NCBI GenBank assembly: GCA_902488835.1
Contig: CABTXQ010000024.1
Location: 1 to 18,422, forward strand
DNA from: an uncultured Ileibacterium sp.
Lineage (GTDB): Bacteria; Bacillota; Clostridia; Peptostreptococcales; Anaerovoracaceae
Reading direction: 5' to 3'
DNA length: 18,422 bases
Shown: positions 7,704-13,862 of the stretch, in pieces
How the letters are laid out: the number at the start of each line of letters is the position of its first letter
Numbering within the stretch: position 1 is the stretch's first letter
The notes under the pieces: model-generated
The model's input: only the letters and a program-made list of their open reading frames with translations
What the model was told of the DNA's origin: nothing
Databases searched by the model: none
Position numbers and translations under genes: made by a program

Positions 7704-9110
7704 TTAATGAAAGACTGCCTTAACCTCAGTAAATTCAAGAATACCAAGCTCTCCACTTTCGCGGCCTATACCGCTTTCTTTGTATCCGCCGAATGGTGCA
7801 TCAATCACAAAAGGACTGTCATTTATATGGACATTTCCTGCACGCAATTTCTTTGCTATTTTGATAGCTTCATCTTCAGGACCGAAGACGCAAGATGACA
7901 AACCGTAAGGTGTATCATTGCATTTTTTTACGGCAGAATCTAAATCGTCATACGTTATTATAGAGAGCACAGGACCAAAGATTTCCTCTTTCGCAATTCT
8001 CATATCATCTGTAACATCAAAGAAAACACATGGACTTATAAATGTATCAGGCAGTGAGCTTTCTTGAATACTACACCTCATGAGCTTAGCTCCTTCAGAT
8101 ATTCCTGAATCAATGTAGGAGCGAACAATTTCAGCTTGCTCTTTGGAACTCATAGAACCTAATTTGTATCTAGGGTCGAGAGGATCACCACATGTATAAT
8201 CATCTATCTTTTTAGATATTAGTGCCAATATTTCTTCCTTTATGGACTTTGGTATATACATACGCGTAAAAGCGGAACATGTCTGCCCCGAATTAAGAAA
8301 ACAGGAGTCAAGAACCGTGTCTACGGCAAGTTCATAGTTTGCATTTTTTAGTACCAGACATGGAGATTTTCCGCCAAGCTCAAGAGAAAACTTTTTTACT
8401 GTGGCAGCAGCTCTCGCTCCAATATCTTTTCCTACATCGGTTGAGCCGGTAAAAGAGATCATGTCTATATCAGGATGGGACGACATTTCTTTTCCTATAA
8501 GAGATCCACTACCCGTTATCAAATTAAATACTCCTTTAGGAAGATCGGCAAGCCTAGCAGCTTCTGCAAAATAAAATGATGAAAGAGGTGTTACTGAAGC
8601 GGGTTTCATCACAACAGTATTTCCACATATAAGTGCCGGAACAACCTTTAAAATTAATTGATACAAAGGATAGTTCCAAGGGCAGATACAAGCTGTAACA
8701 CCGACAGGTTCTCTGTAAATAGTATAACCTGCATATGATTTTTCAAAATCGATATTGATAGCTTTAGAAAGAATGGATTCAAATATATCAAAAGAAGATA
8801 TCACTTGTTCGCCATATGAAAAAGAAACAGGACAACCAAGTTCAGATACTATGGTGTTTGTAATGTCTAAAGTAAAATTTCTAAGATTATTAAGAACATC
8901 CGTGAGATATGATATCCTGTCTGAAAGAGATAATTCTTGCCACGCATCGAAAGCTCTCTTTGCAGCGTCTACTGCAATGTTCAAATCCTCAGTACCGCAT
9001 GATGGTACTGAGGATATAATTTCATCGTTCGCCGGATTGTGTACTATTATTTTTTCCTTGCTTATAGGATCAATCCAAACACCGTTTATAAATAATTTGT
9101 TATAATTCAT
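7704..9110 (-). CDS. NAD(P)+-dependent aldehyde dehydrogenase family protein
   Basis: Cytoplasmic enzyme of the ALDH superfamily that oxidises an aldehyde to the carboxylic acid. A 14-codon longer reading frame exists, but the ATG at 9110 has AGGAG four to five bases upstream and begins the typical LFINGVWIDP opening, giving 468 residues. With that start, catalytic positions are Asn146 (PWN), Lys169 (MKP), Glu244 (LELGGKSP) and the nucleophile Cys278 (NSGQTCSAF). FTGSTDVGK binds the cofactor, and EEIFGPV and PFGGYKESGIGRE close the domain. All catalytic residues are present. The substrate is not evident; the opening resembles betaine-, gamma-aminobutyraldehyde- and 4-hydroxybenzaldehyde-type enzymes. 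It starts 11 bases after the GntR gene stop, so the regulator and this enzyme form an operon. It may process aldehydes from amino acid breakdown (inference). Confidence 0.9.
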   Translation of the reverse strand: MNYNKLFINGVWIDPISKEKIIVHNPANDEIISSVPSCGTEDLNIAVDAAKRAFDAWQELSLSDRISYLTDVLNNLRNFTLDITNTIVSELGCPVSFSYGEQVISSFDIFESILSKAINIDFEKSYAGYTIYREPVGVTACICPWNYPLYQLILKVVPALICGNTVVMKPASVTPLSSFYFAEAARLADLPKGVFNLITGSGSLIGKEMSSHPDIDMISFTGSTDVGKDIGARAAATVKKFSLELGGKSPCLVLKNANYELAVDTVLDSCFLNSGQTCSAFTRMYIPKSIKEEILALISKKIDDYTCGDPLDPRYKLGSMSSKEQAEIVRSYIDSGISEGAKLMRCSIQESSLPDTFISPCVFFDVTDDMRIAKEEIFGPVLSIITYDDLDSAVKKCNDTPYGLSSCVFGPEDEAIKIAKKLRAGNVHINDSPFVIDAPFGGYKESGIGRESGELGILEFTEVKAVFH

Positions 9111-9121
9111 AACTTCTCCTA

Positions 9122-9763
9122 CTAAATAAGATCCATATGGGCAGTATTCCAATGATTTTTCACAAGGAAATTACGTAACTCCCAAGACTTTTTCTGCTTT
9201 ATAAGTTCAAGAATCTGTCGATGCTCATCATTTAGATCTTTTAGTACAGAGAATAACCGCTCTCCTTCAGATGAATGATAAAGATATGTTGGAATACTAT
9301 CCTTTACCTGGTCGATTATTTTTATTAGAGCATCATTTCCACATTTATCTATGTATACATGATGAAACGATTCCTGATGCTCATTATACTTGTCAAACTT
9401 GTGGTATTTAATGTCTATATCCATAAGGTCGATAAATTCATTCATTGAAAGATAATCATTCTCATCTAAGGAATCAAGTGCAAGCAGGGCGGCATTTGCA
9501 TCAAGTATAGCAATTACATAATATGTGTCTAGTTTTGTCTGCAAATCAAAGTCTCTGATTTTATAGCCTTTCTGTGGAACTTTTTCCAGTAAATTACTAG
9601 CTGAAAGATGTATTAAAGCTTCTCTTACGGGTGTCCTGCTTACATTGAGCTCCTCACATAACCTTGCCTCAGATATAATGGAATCCTTATTATAAATATT
9701 AAATCGTATTCGTCTAAGAATTTCATCTTCTACTTGTTCTTTCGTAGAACTATAAACGACCAT
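9122..9763 (-). CDS. GntR family transcriptional regulator, FCD-type
   Basis: DNA-binding regulator with an N-terminal winged helix-turn-helix (about residues 6-68, including ARLCEELNVSRTPVREAL and the PQKGYKI wing). An all-helical FCD effector domain follows. Candidate metal/effector ligands of FCD proteins are visible in EHQESFHHVYIDKCGND, DEHRQILELI and the late NHWN. Two in-frame ATGs exist at 9769 and 9763. The only Shine-Dalgarno, GGGGG at 9773-9777, is 3 bases from the first and 9 from the second, so the second is preferred (213 residues). FCD regulators usually respond to small carboxylic acids and often control neighbouring catabolic genes, their own included. The location between the oxidoreductase genes and the aldehyde dehydrogenase, with a large inverted repeat at its promoter, suggests local control and autoregulation. 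Confidence 0.9.
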   Translation of the reverse strand: MVVYSSTKEQVEDEILRRIRFNIYNKDSIISEARLCEELNVSRTPVREALIHLSASNLLEKVPQKGYKIRDFDLQTKLDTYYVIAILDANAALLALDSLDENDYLSMNEFIDLMDIDIKYHKFDKYNEHQESFHHVYIDKCGNDALIKIIDQVKDSIPTYLYHSSEGERLFSVLKDLNDEHRQILELIKQKKSWELRNFLVKNHWNTAHMDLI

Positions 9764-9777
9764 AACCATCTACCCCC

Positions 9778-9832
9778 ATATGTGATGAATTATATTAATA
9801 CATAATTTATCACATATTATTAGTTATATCAA
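9778..9832 (-). promoter_or_regulatory. gntR promoter overlapped by a 16-bp inverted repeat (candidate operator)
   Basis: Arms ATATGTGATGAATTAT (9778-9793) and ATAATTTATCACATAT (9802-9817) are complementary at 15 of 16 positions around an 8-bp centre. On the minus strand a -35 TTGATA (9832-9827) is followed after 17 bases by TAAATT (9809-9804) with an upstream TGA, an extended -10 inside one arm. A perfect TATAAT (9794-9789) lies in the other arm. A regulator bound here would block either start. In the RNA, the hairpin would end one base before the GGGGG ribosome binding site of gntR, so a translational or attenuation role is also possible. Confidence 0.6.
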
Positions 9833-9835
9833 ATA

Positions 9836-10375
9836 CTAGATGCTTTCGTATCCAGCTTTCAAAGCGGCGGTATTAAGGTCATTAAATTTAGATTTACCTT
9901 TATCGGTGAAATATTTTGTCATCGCATTATTGTATTCATCAAATGTAAGTATTCCGGTTTTTTTGAGCATGGTACCTATCATAGCAATATTAGCACCTTT
10001 TGGATTACCAGCTTCCTCTGCAAGTTTTTCGGTATCAACTTTTATTACATTTATATCATCCCTGTATTTTCTATCGTCATCAACCAAGGATGCGTTAACG
10101 AATAAAAATCCTCCGGGAACAACTTGACTTTCAAATTTAGTGATTGCCGGCTCATTTAGAGTAACAAGAATATCAATTTTTTTGACGTAAGGACTTGCAA
10201 TATCACTATCACTTGCTTTTACCATGCAATTTGCTGTGCCACCACGCATCTCGGAACCATATGATGGATACCATGTTATATTCTTTCCATTGTGATGAAA
10301 TCCATAAGCCATTAACAATCCGGTAGTAAGAACTCCTTGACCTCCAAAGCCTGAACAGATTATTCCTATATTCAT
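9836..10375 (-). CDS. 2-oxoacid:ferredoxin oxidoreductase, gamma subunit (KorC/VorC-like)
   Basis: The gamma subunit of a four-subunit 2-oxoacid:ferredoxin oxidoreductase, which binds coenzyme A in the complex. The 179 residues form the pyruvate/ketoisovalerate oxidoreductase catalytic domain. It begins with the glycine-rich GFGGQGVLTTG (residues 9-19) and carries the family's YGSEMRGGTANC segment. The length is normal for a free gamma subunit. Its ATG overlaps the beta subunit stop by four bases (ATGA), a sign of translational coupling. It is the last oxidoreductase gene of the set, followed after 72 bases by gntR. No terminator separates them apart from the inverted repeat at the gntR promoter. 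Confidence 0.92.
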   Translation of the reverse strand: MNIGIICSGFGGQGVLTTGLLMAYGFHHNGKNITWYPSYGSEMRGGTANCMVKASDSDIASPYVKKIDILVTLNEPAITKFESQVVPGGFLFVNASLVDDDRKYRDDINVIKVDTEKLAEEAGNPKGANIAMIGTMLKKTGILTFDEYNNAMTKYFTDKGKSKFNDLNTAALKAGYESI

Positions 10376-11109
10376 AGTTTTACACCATCCTTTACAAATT
10401 CTCCAAGAGGAAACACTTGTTTTACATCGTTTTTAATATGATTAATTGCATCTATAGGAGCAAGGTTCCAGTTGGTAGGACATGGTGATAATATCTCGAT
10501 CAAAGAGAAACCCTTGCCTTCCATTTGATTCCTTATGCCGGTTTCTATGTATTTCTTAGTTTTTCTTATCTCCATAGGACTGTCGACACTTCCTCGTGCA
10601 AGATATGAAATATCAAAATTGCTAAGTGCTTTTGTGATATCAAAAGGAGCTCCACTTAATTTAGTATCTCTTCCCAAAGGAGAAGAAGTAGTTTTCTGAC
10701 CATCAAGTGTTGTAGGAGCCATCTGTCCTCCGGTCATTCCAAAGACTTGATTATTTACAACAATAACGGTGATGTTTTCATCTCTAATAGCACTCCACAT
10801 TGTATGGGCCATTCCAATCGAATAAGCGGCTCCATCTCCATTGTATGCGATTACCAGTTTGTCTTTACGCGTTCTCTTAACACCGATAGCGGTAGGGAGA
10901 ACTCTTCCGTGAGCAGCACCGACAAAATCAGCATCAGTAGAATACATGAATAGAGAGCAGCACGCTACGTCTACAACACTAATAAAATCTTCTTTGTAGC
11001 CCATCTCAACAATGTTTTCATATAAAATTCTTCCTATTATACCGTGGCCGCAACCAGGACAAAATGAAGTTTTTCCATTCATAATAAAATCAGGCGCTTT
11101 AAGGTTCAT
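10372..11109 (-). CDS. 2-oxoacid:ferredoxin oxidoreductase, beta subunit (thiamine diphosphate-binding, KorB-like)
   Basis: The catalytic beta subunit. It binds thiamine diphosphate and a [4Fe-4S] cluster and decarboxylates the 2-oxoacid. The open frame extends 15 codons further, but the ATG at 11109 has AAAGGAGG nine bases upstream and starts with the usual MNLKAPDF-type opening (245 residues). FCPGCGHG provides Cys17 and Cys20 of the cluster, and Cys51 and Cys210 are further candidate ligands. The cofactor motif runs from GDG (91-93) to NN (119-120). FGMTGGQMAPTT (123-134) is highly characteristic of KorB/VorA-type subunits. The start overlaps the alpha subunit gene by 11 bases and the stop overlaps the gamma gene by four, so the three are one translationally coupled block. 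Confidence 0.94.
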   Translation of the reverse strand: MNLKAPDFIMNGKTSFCPGCGHGIIGRILYENIVEMGYKEDFISVVDVACCSLFMYSTDADFVGAAHGRVLPTAIGVKRTRKDKLVIAYNGDGAAYSIGMAHTMWSAIRDENITVIVVNNQVFGMTGGQMAPTTLDGQKTTSSPLGRDTKLSGAPFDITKALSNFDISYLARGSVDSPMEIRKTKKYIETGIRNQMEGKGFSLIEILSPCPTNWNLAPIDAINHIKNDVKQVFPLGEFVKDGVKL

Positions 11110-12202
11110 AAATAAGATCCTCCTTTGCTTTATTGTTAAGTATGTCCTCTGCAAGTGAAATTACCTTGTCACTTTCCGGAACATCAACAGAACTAAGATA
11201 TGCATAAATTGGCAGTTTGCCCTTTGATGCAACAACTACATCAGATTTAAGCTGACCGGAAATGCTCATCTCTACAATCATAAGTGCCTTGCAATTAGGT
11301 GATATTTCTTCGAAAGCTTTTTCAGGGAATGGTGTTGCTGTCTTTAATCTTATGAGACCTAGTTTTATCCCGGCTTCTCTTGCATTATGAACTGCTTCTT
11401 TACATACACGAGAACTGATGCCATATGCAACTATAACTATATCTGCATCATCAACCATTACGGATTCCCATCTTTGCTCGTTCTCTTTTATCAGTTTTAT
11501 CTTATCTGCATATAGGTTGTGATAGCCATAATAACCGCCTTCACAGAAATAGGATACATTTGTGATTTTTCTTGGCTCTGCACCTTCTTTTCTGCCCTTA
11601 ACACTCCATTCAAATTTATTGATGTCGTGATCTACAAAATCAGGGAGCTTTACACCCTCCATCATCTGTCCAATTGCCGCATCTGAAAGAATCAAAACAG
11701 GATGTCTGTACTTCTCTGCAAGATCATATGCAAGCAGTACGAAATCAACAGTCTCTTGTACAGATGCAGGTGTCAATGTTATTACCATTGTATCGCCATG
11801 TCCATTACCTTTTGTTGCAAGCTCGTAATCGCTTTGACTTTGGAATATATCACCAAGTCCACTTCCGAGCCTCGAAACATCCAATATTACAGCAGGCAAA
11901 TCCGCTGCAACAAGATAAGATATTCCTTCTTGAAGAAGTGAAAATCCAGGACCTGCTGAAGTTGTAAGGACTCTTGCACCAGCTGCACTAGCACCATATA
12001 TCATATTAATTCCAGCCAGTTCATCTTCGGTCTGAATAAACTCTCCTCCAACTTCCGGCATTCTCCATGAAAGATATTCAAGTACCTCTGTTTGCGGAGT
12101 AATTGGATATCCGCTATAGAATCTACATCCAGCCCTTATAGCAGCTTCCGCAAGGGCTTCATTTCCCTTCATAATAACAGAATCATTGCTTTTGTTGTTC
12201 AT
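11099..12202 (-). CDS. vorB: 2-oxoacid:ferredoxin oxidoreductase, alpha subunit (VorB / 3-methyl-2-oxobutanoate type)
   Basis: The alpha subunit, which pairs with the beta subunit to form the thiamine diphosphate active site and helps select the 2-oxoacid. Residues 12-30 (KGNEALAEAAIRAGCRFYS) lead into GYPITPQTE at 31-39, the form typical of VorB rather than the PSSE form common in 2-oxoglutarate enzymes. TSAGPGFSLLQEG, QSDYELATKGNGHGD and the C-terminal transketolase-like domain (IVAYGISSRVCKEAV, then RLKTATPFPEKAFEE) follow in the usual order. The length of 367 is normal. The ribosome binding site is a G-run (GGGGG) nine bases before the ATG. The VorB character suggests branched-chain 2-oxoacids from valine, leucine or isoleucine; this is from remembered family motifs and other 2-oxoacids cannot be excluded. 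Confidence 0.93.
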   Translation of the reverse strand: MNNKSNDSVIMKGNEALAEAAIRAGCRFYSGYPITPQTEVLEYLSWRMPEVGGEFIQTEDELAGINMIYGASAAGARVLTTSAGPGFSLLQEGISYLVAADLPAVILDVSRLGSGLGDIFQSQSDYELATKGNGHGDTMVITLTPASVQETVDFVLLAYDLAEKYRHPVLILSDAAIGQMMEGVKLPDFVDHDINKFEWSVKGRKEGAEPRKITNVSYFCEGGYYGYHNLYADKIKLIKENEQRWESVMVDDADIVIVAYGISSRVCKEAVHNAREAGIKLGLIRLKTATPFPEKAFEEISPNCKALMIVEMSISGQLKSDVVVASKGKLPIYAYLSSVDVPESDKVISLAEDILNNKAKEDLIYEP

Positions 12203-12219
12203 GTAGCATTTCCCCCTTT

Positions 12220-12432
12220 TTAATTTTCGCGAATAACAGTCAATGCATAATCAGGACACATGGTATAACATATTCCACATGCAATGCATTTGTCATTATC
12301 GATAACAATAGTCTCATACCCATTTTCATTTGTATGGCCGCTTTTGCTGATTGCTTTTTGTGGGCAAAAGTTCAGACAATAATGGCAGCCTTTGCAACGA
12401 GACTGGTCATATAATACTTTCTTGCTTTCCAT
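12220..12432 (-). CDS. 2x[4Fe-4S] ferredoxin-type subunit of the 2-oxoacid oxidoreductase (delta subunit)
   Basis: A 70-residue bacterial-type ferredoxin with two complete CxxCxxCxxxCP clusters, CKGCHYCLNFCP near the N-terminus and CIACGICYTMCP near the C-terminus. It carries electrons from the thiamine diphosphate site to soluble ferredoxin. A TTG two codons upstream is in frame, but the AAAGGA ribosome binding site is almost adjacent to it and seven bases from the ATG at 12432, so the ATG is chosen. It is first in the leftward operon, 17 bases before the alpha subunit gene. This delta-alpha-beta-gamma order is common for four-subunit Kor/Vor operons. Confidence 0.93.
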   Translation of the reverse strand: MESKKVLYDQSRCKGCHYCLNFCPQKAISKSGHTNENGYETIVIDNDKCIACGICYTMCPDYALTVIREN

Positions 12433-12464
12433 ATACAATTCCTTTCTCGCGATATAGTTGGATA

Positions 12465-12494
12465 CAAGTATACTTTCCGCAGAGTGTATACTTG
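12465..12494. promoter_or_regulatory. Paired GTATAC boxes, candidate operator for the leftward oxidoreductase operon
   Basis: A perfect 10-bp palindrome AAGTATACTT (12466-12475) is followed 18 bp on by GTGTATACTT (8 of 10 identical). The outer arms CAAGTATAC (12465-12473) and GTATACTTG (12486-12494) are a perfect 9-bp inverted repeat around 12 bases. On the minus strand the first box contains TATACT (12472-12467), a good -10 about 35 bases before the ferredoxin start; TTGCAA (12497-12492) could be its -35 but at a long 19-base spacing. GTATAC-centred palindromes are known targets of some FadR/VanR-type GntR regulators, so the nearby regulator is a candidate binder (inference). Confidence 0.5.
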
Positions 12495-12540
12495 CAAAAA
12501 ACTAATTGAAAAAATATCACGCTAAAATCAACGACTACAT

Positions 12541-12650
12541 AACTTTGTTGAAATAATATAATTGATAAATAAAAAATATATTATGGTACTTGACTATAGT
12601 TTAATACAAGGATACAATTAAAACAAGAACTTTGTTGAAAATAATATATT
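12541..12650. repeat. Near-identical direct repeats bracketing the dehydrogenase promoter
   Basis: AACTTTGTTGAAATAATATA (12541-12560) recurs as AACTTTGTTGAAAATAATATATT in two pieces of identity at 12628-12650; the copies differ by one inserted A in the first 20 bases. Their starts are 87 bp apart. They lie on either side of the -35/-10 pair at 12590-12618, one about 30 bp upstream of the -35 and one just after the expected transcription start. This spacing fits a two-site operator. Confidence 0.65.
12590..12618 (+). promoter_or_regulatory. Sigma-A-type promoter of the dehydrogenase / acyl-CoA synthetase operon
   Basis: TTGACT (12590-12595) and TACAAT (12613-12618) each match consensus at five of six bases and are 17 bases apart. 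Transcription would start near 12625, giving a leader of about 60 nt that contains the second direct repeat and the ribosome binding site AAGGAGGG at 12673-12680. Confidence 0.75.
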
Positions 12651-12686
12651 GCCGTTATATCGCTTATTATTTAAGGAGGGAATAAA

Positions 12687-13835
12687 ATGGAAGTAAAACC
12701 TTATATAACCGTTGAGTGGAATGATACAGAAACTGATGCAAAAGGATGGCTGTGTGCATATAACTTCGTCAATCACTACTGTGGAGGAGGAACCAGAATG
12801 CACCCTACAGTTACAAAAGAGGAAGTTGAAAGACTTGCATTGACGATGGGATATAAATATAAGGCATGCGAGTCAAAGACTACAGGTGGTTGTAAGGGCG
12901 GAATAGCATATGATTACAAGAAGCCTGATGCAAAGGATGTCCTGAGGAGATATTTGGTTGCCATGGCACCCTATATTAAGGCGGGAGTTTCTATTGGAGG
13001 AGATTTAGGCGTAGACTATGCAGATGTTCTTGATATTTTGGATGATATAGGAATTGGTCTTCCTGCAACAAAAGAAATGAAGACAGATCCGGTCATCATT
13101 CAAGGAATCAAGGATCATGATGCTTTGTGTGGAATGAGATATGATGGTTTTCTTATGTATGACATGATTACTGGTTACGGTTGTGCAGCAGGGCTTGATG
13201 AAGCATGGAAAGCTATGGGTAACAAACAACCGGGCAAGGTTGTAGTTCAGGGCTTTGGATGCGTTGGCGCGTCTATGTGCAATTCTCTTGACAAGATGGG
13301 ATATAAGATAGTAGGAATTGCTGACGCAAATGGGCTTGTAGAATGTCAAGATGGGCTTGATGTTAAAAAGCTGGTTGCAGGTAGAAAGCCTAAGGGCGAA
13401 TTGAACCAGGATGACTTTGAAGATAATTATATTTGGAGGAAAAACTCTGAATGGCTTGATGTAGATTGTGATATTATTGTACCTGCGGCACTTGAAGATG
13501 TTATTAATAAAAACAATGCAAATGATATAAAAGCGAAGTTAATAGTAGAAGCTGCAAACATTCCAGTAACCGAAGAAGCAGATAAAATTCTCAAAGAAAA
13601 AGGAGTAAAGATAGCAGTAGACTTCACTACAAATCTTGGTGGAATAAGAATTTATGAAGTTTCTGTGTTCGGACTTGTTCCTTGCGATCCTTCAGCAATC
13701 GTTAAAGATACAGAAGATCTTGTAAGAAAAAATACAAAACTTGTATTTGAAAAAGCTGAAAAAGAAGGAAAAACAAATAGAGAAGTTGCTAGAGAGCTGT
13801 TTAAGCCTGACGTATTTGATACACCTGATATCTAA
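12687..13835 (+). CDS. Glu/Leu/Phe/Val-family amino acid dehydrogenase, divergent, probably not glutamate-specific
   Basis: NAD-linked oxidative deamination of an amino acid to its 2-oxoacid and ammonium. The catalytic domain has GGGTRMHPTV (33-42), Lys57 (MGYK), Lys70 (GGCKGG) and the catalytic Asp106 (GGDLGV), all aligned by eye with glutamate dehydrogenase K113, K125 and D165. The Rossmann domain shows GFGCVG (189-194) and Asp213 at the end of the second strand, favouring NAD over NADP. The lysine that holds the glutamate side chain (K89 in the Clostridium symbiosum enzyme) is Gly33 here, and S380 aligns with Tyr323. The segment resembles GGTRM of leucine dehydrogenase. At 382 residues the N-terminal oligomerisation region is short. 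The gene has AAGGAGGG six bases upstream and is first in an operon with the acyl-CoA synthetase, 27 bases downstream. Branched-chain or another neutral amino acid is the preferred substrate prediction. Confidence 0.88.
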   Translation: MEVKPYITVEWNDTETDAKGWLCAYNFVNHYCGGGTRMHPTVTKEEVERLALTMGYKYKACESKTTGGCKGGIAYDYKKPDAKDVLRRYLVAMAPYIKAGVSIGGDLGVDYADVLDILDDIGIGLPATKEMKTDPVIIQGIKDHDALCGMRYDGFLMYDMITGYGCAAGLDEAWKAMGNKQPGKVVVQGFGCVGASMCNSLDKMGYKIVGIADANGLVECQDGLDVKKLVAGRKPKGELNQDDFEDNYIWRKNSEWLDVDCDIIVPAALEDVINKNNANDIKAKLIVEAANIPVTEEADKILKEKGVKIAVDFTTNLGGIRIYEVSVFGLVPCDPSAIVKDTEDLVRKNTKLVFEKAEKEGKTNREVARELFKPDVFDTPDI

Positions 13836-13862
13836 AACAATATCTGCTGAAAGGAGACAATC

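Larger units (their letters stand above)
12433..12686. promoter_or_regulatory. Divergent regulatory region between the oxidoreductase and dehydrogenase operons
   Basis: This 254-bp AT-rich gap separates the leftward ferredoxin gene from the rightward dehydrogenase gene. It contains the promoter at 12590-12618, the long direct repeats at 12541-12563 and 12628-12650, and the GTATAC boxes at 12465-12494, listed separately. No convincing coding frame or factor-independent terminator was seen. The arrangement suggests coordinated control of both halves of one pathway. Confidence 0.7.

Noticed and set aside
9111..9152. Longer aldehyde dehydrogenase start at 9152
   Set aside because: It would overlap the gntR stop and adds 14 residues not typical of the family. 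AGGAG sits right before the ATG at 9110.
11110..11154. Longer beta subunit start at 11154
   Set aside because: The extra residues are read from the end of the alpha subunit gene, and AAAGGAGG is correctly placed for the ATG at 11109.
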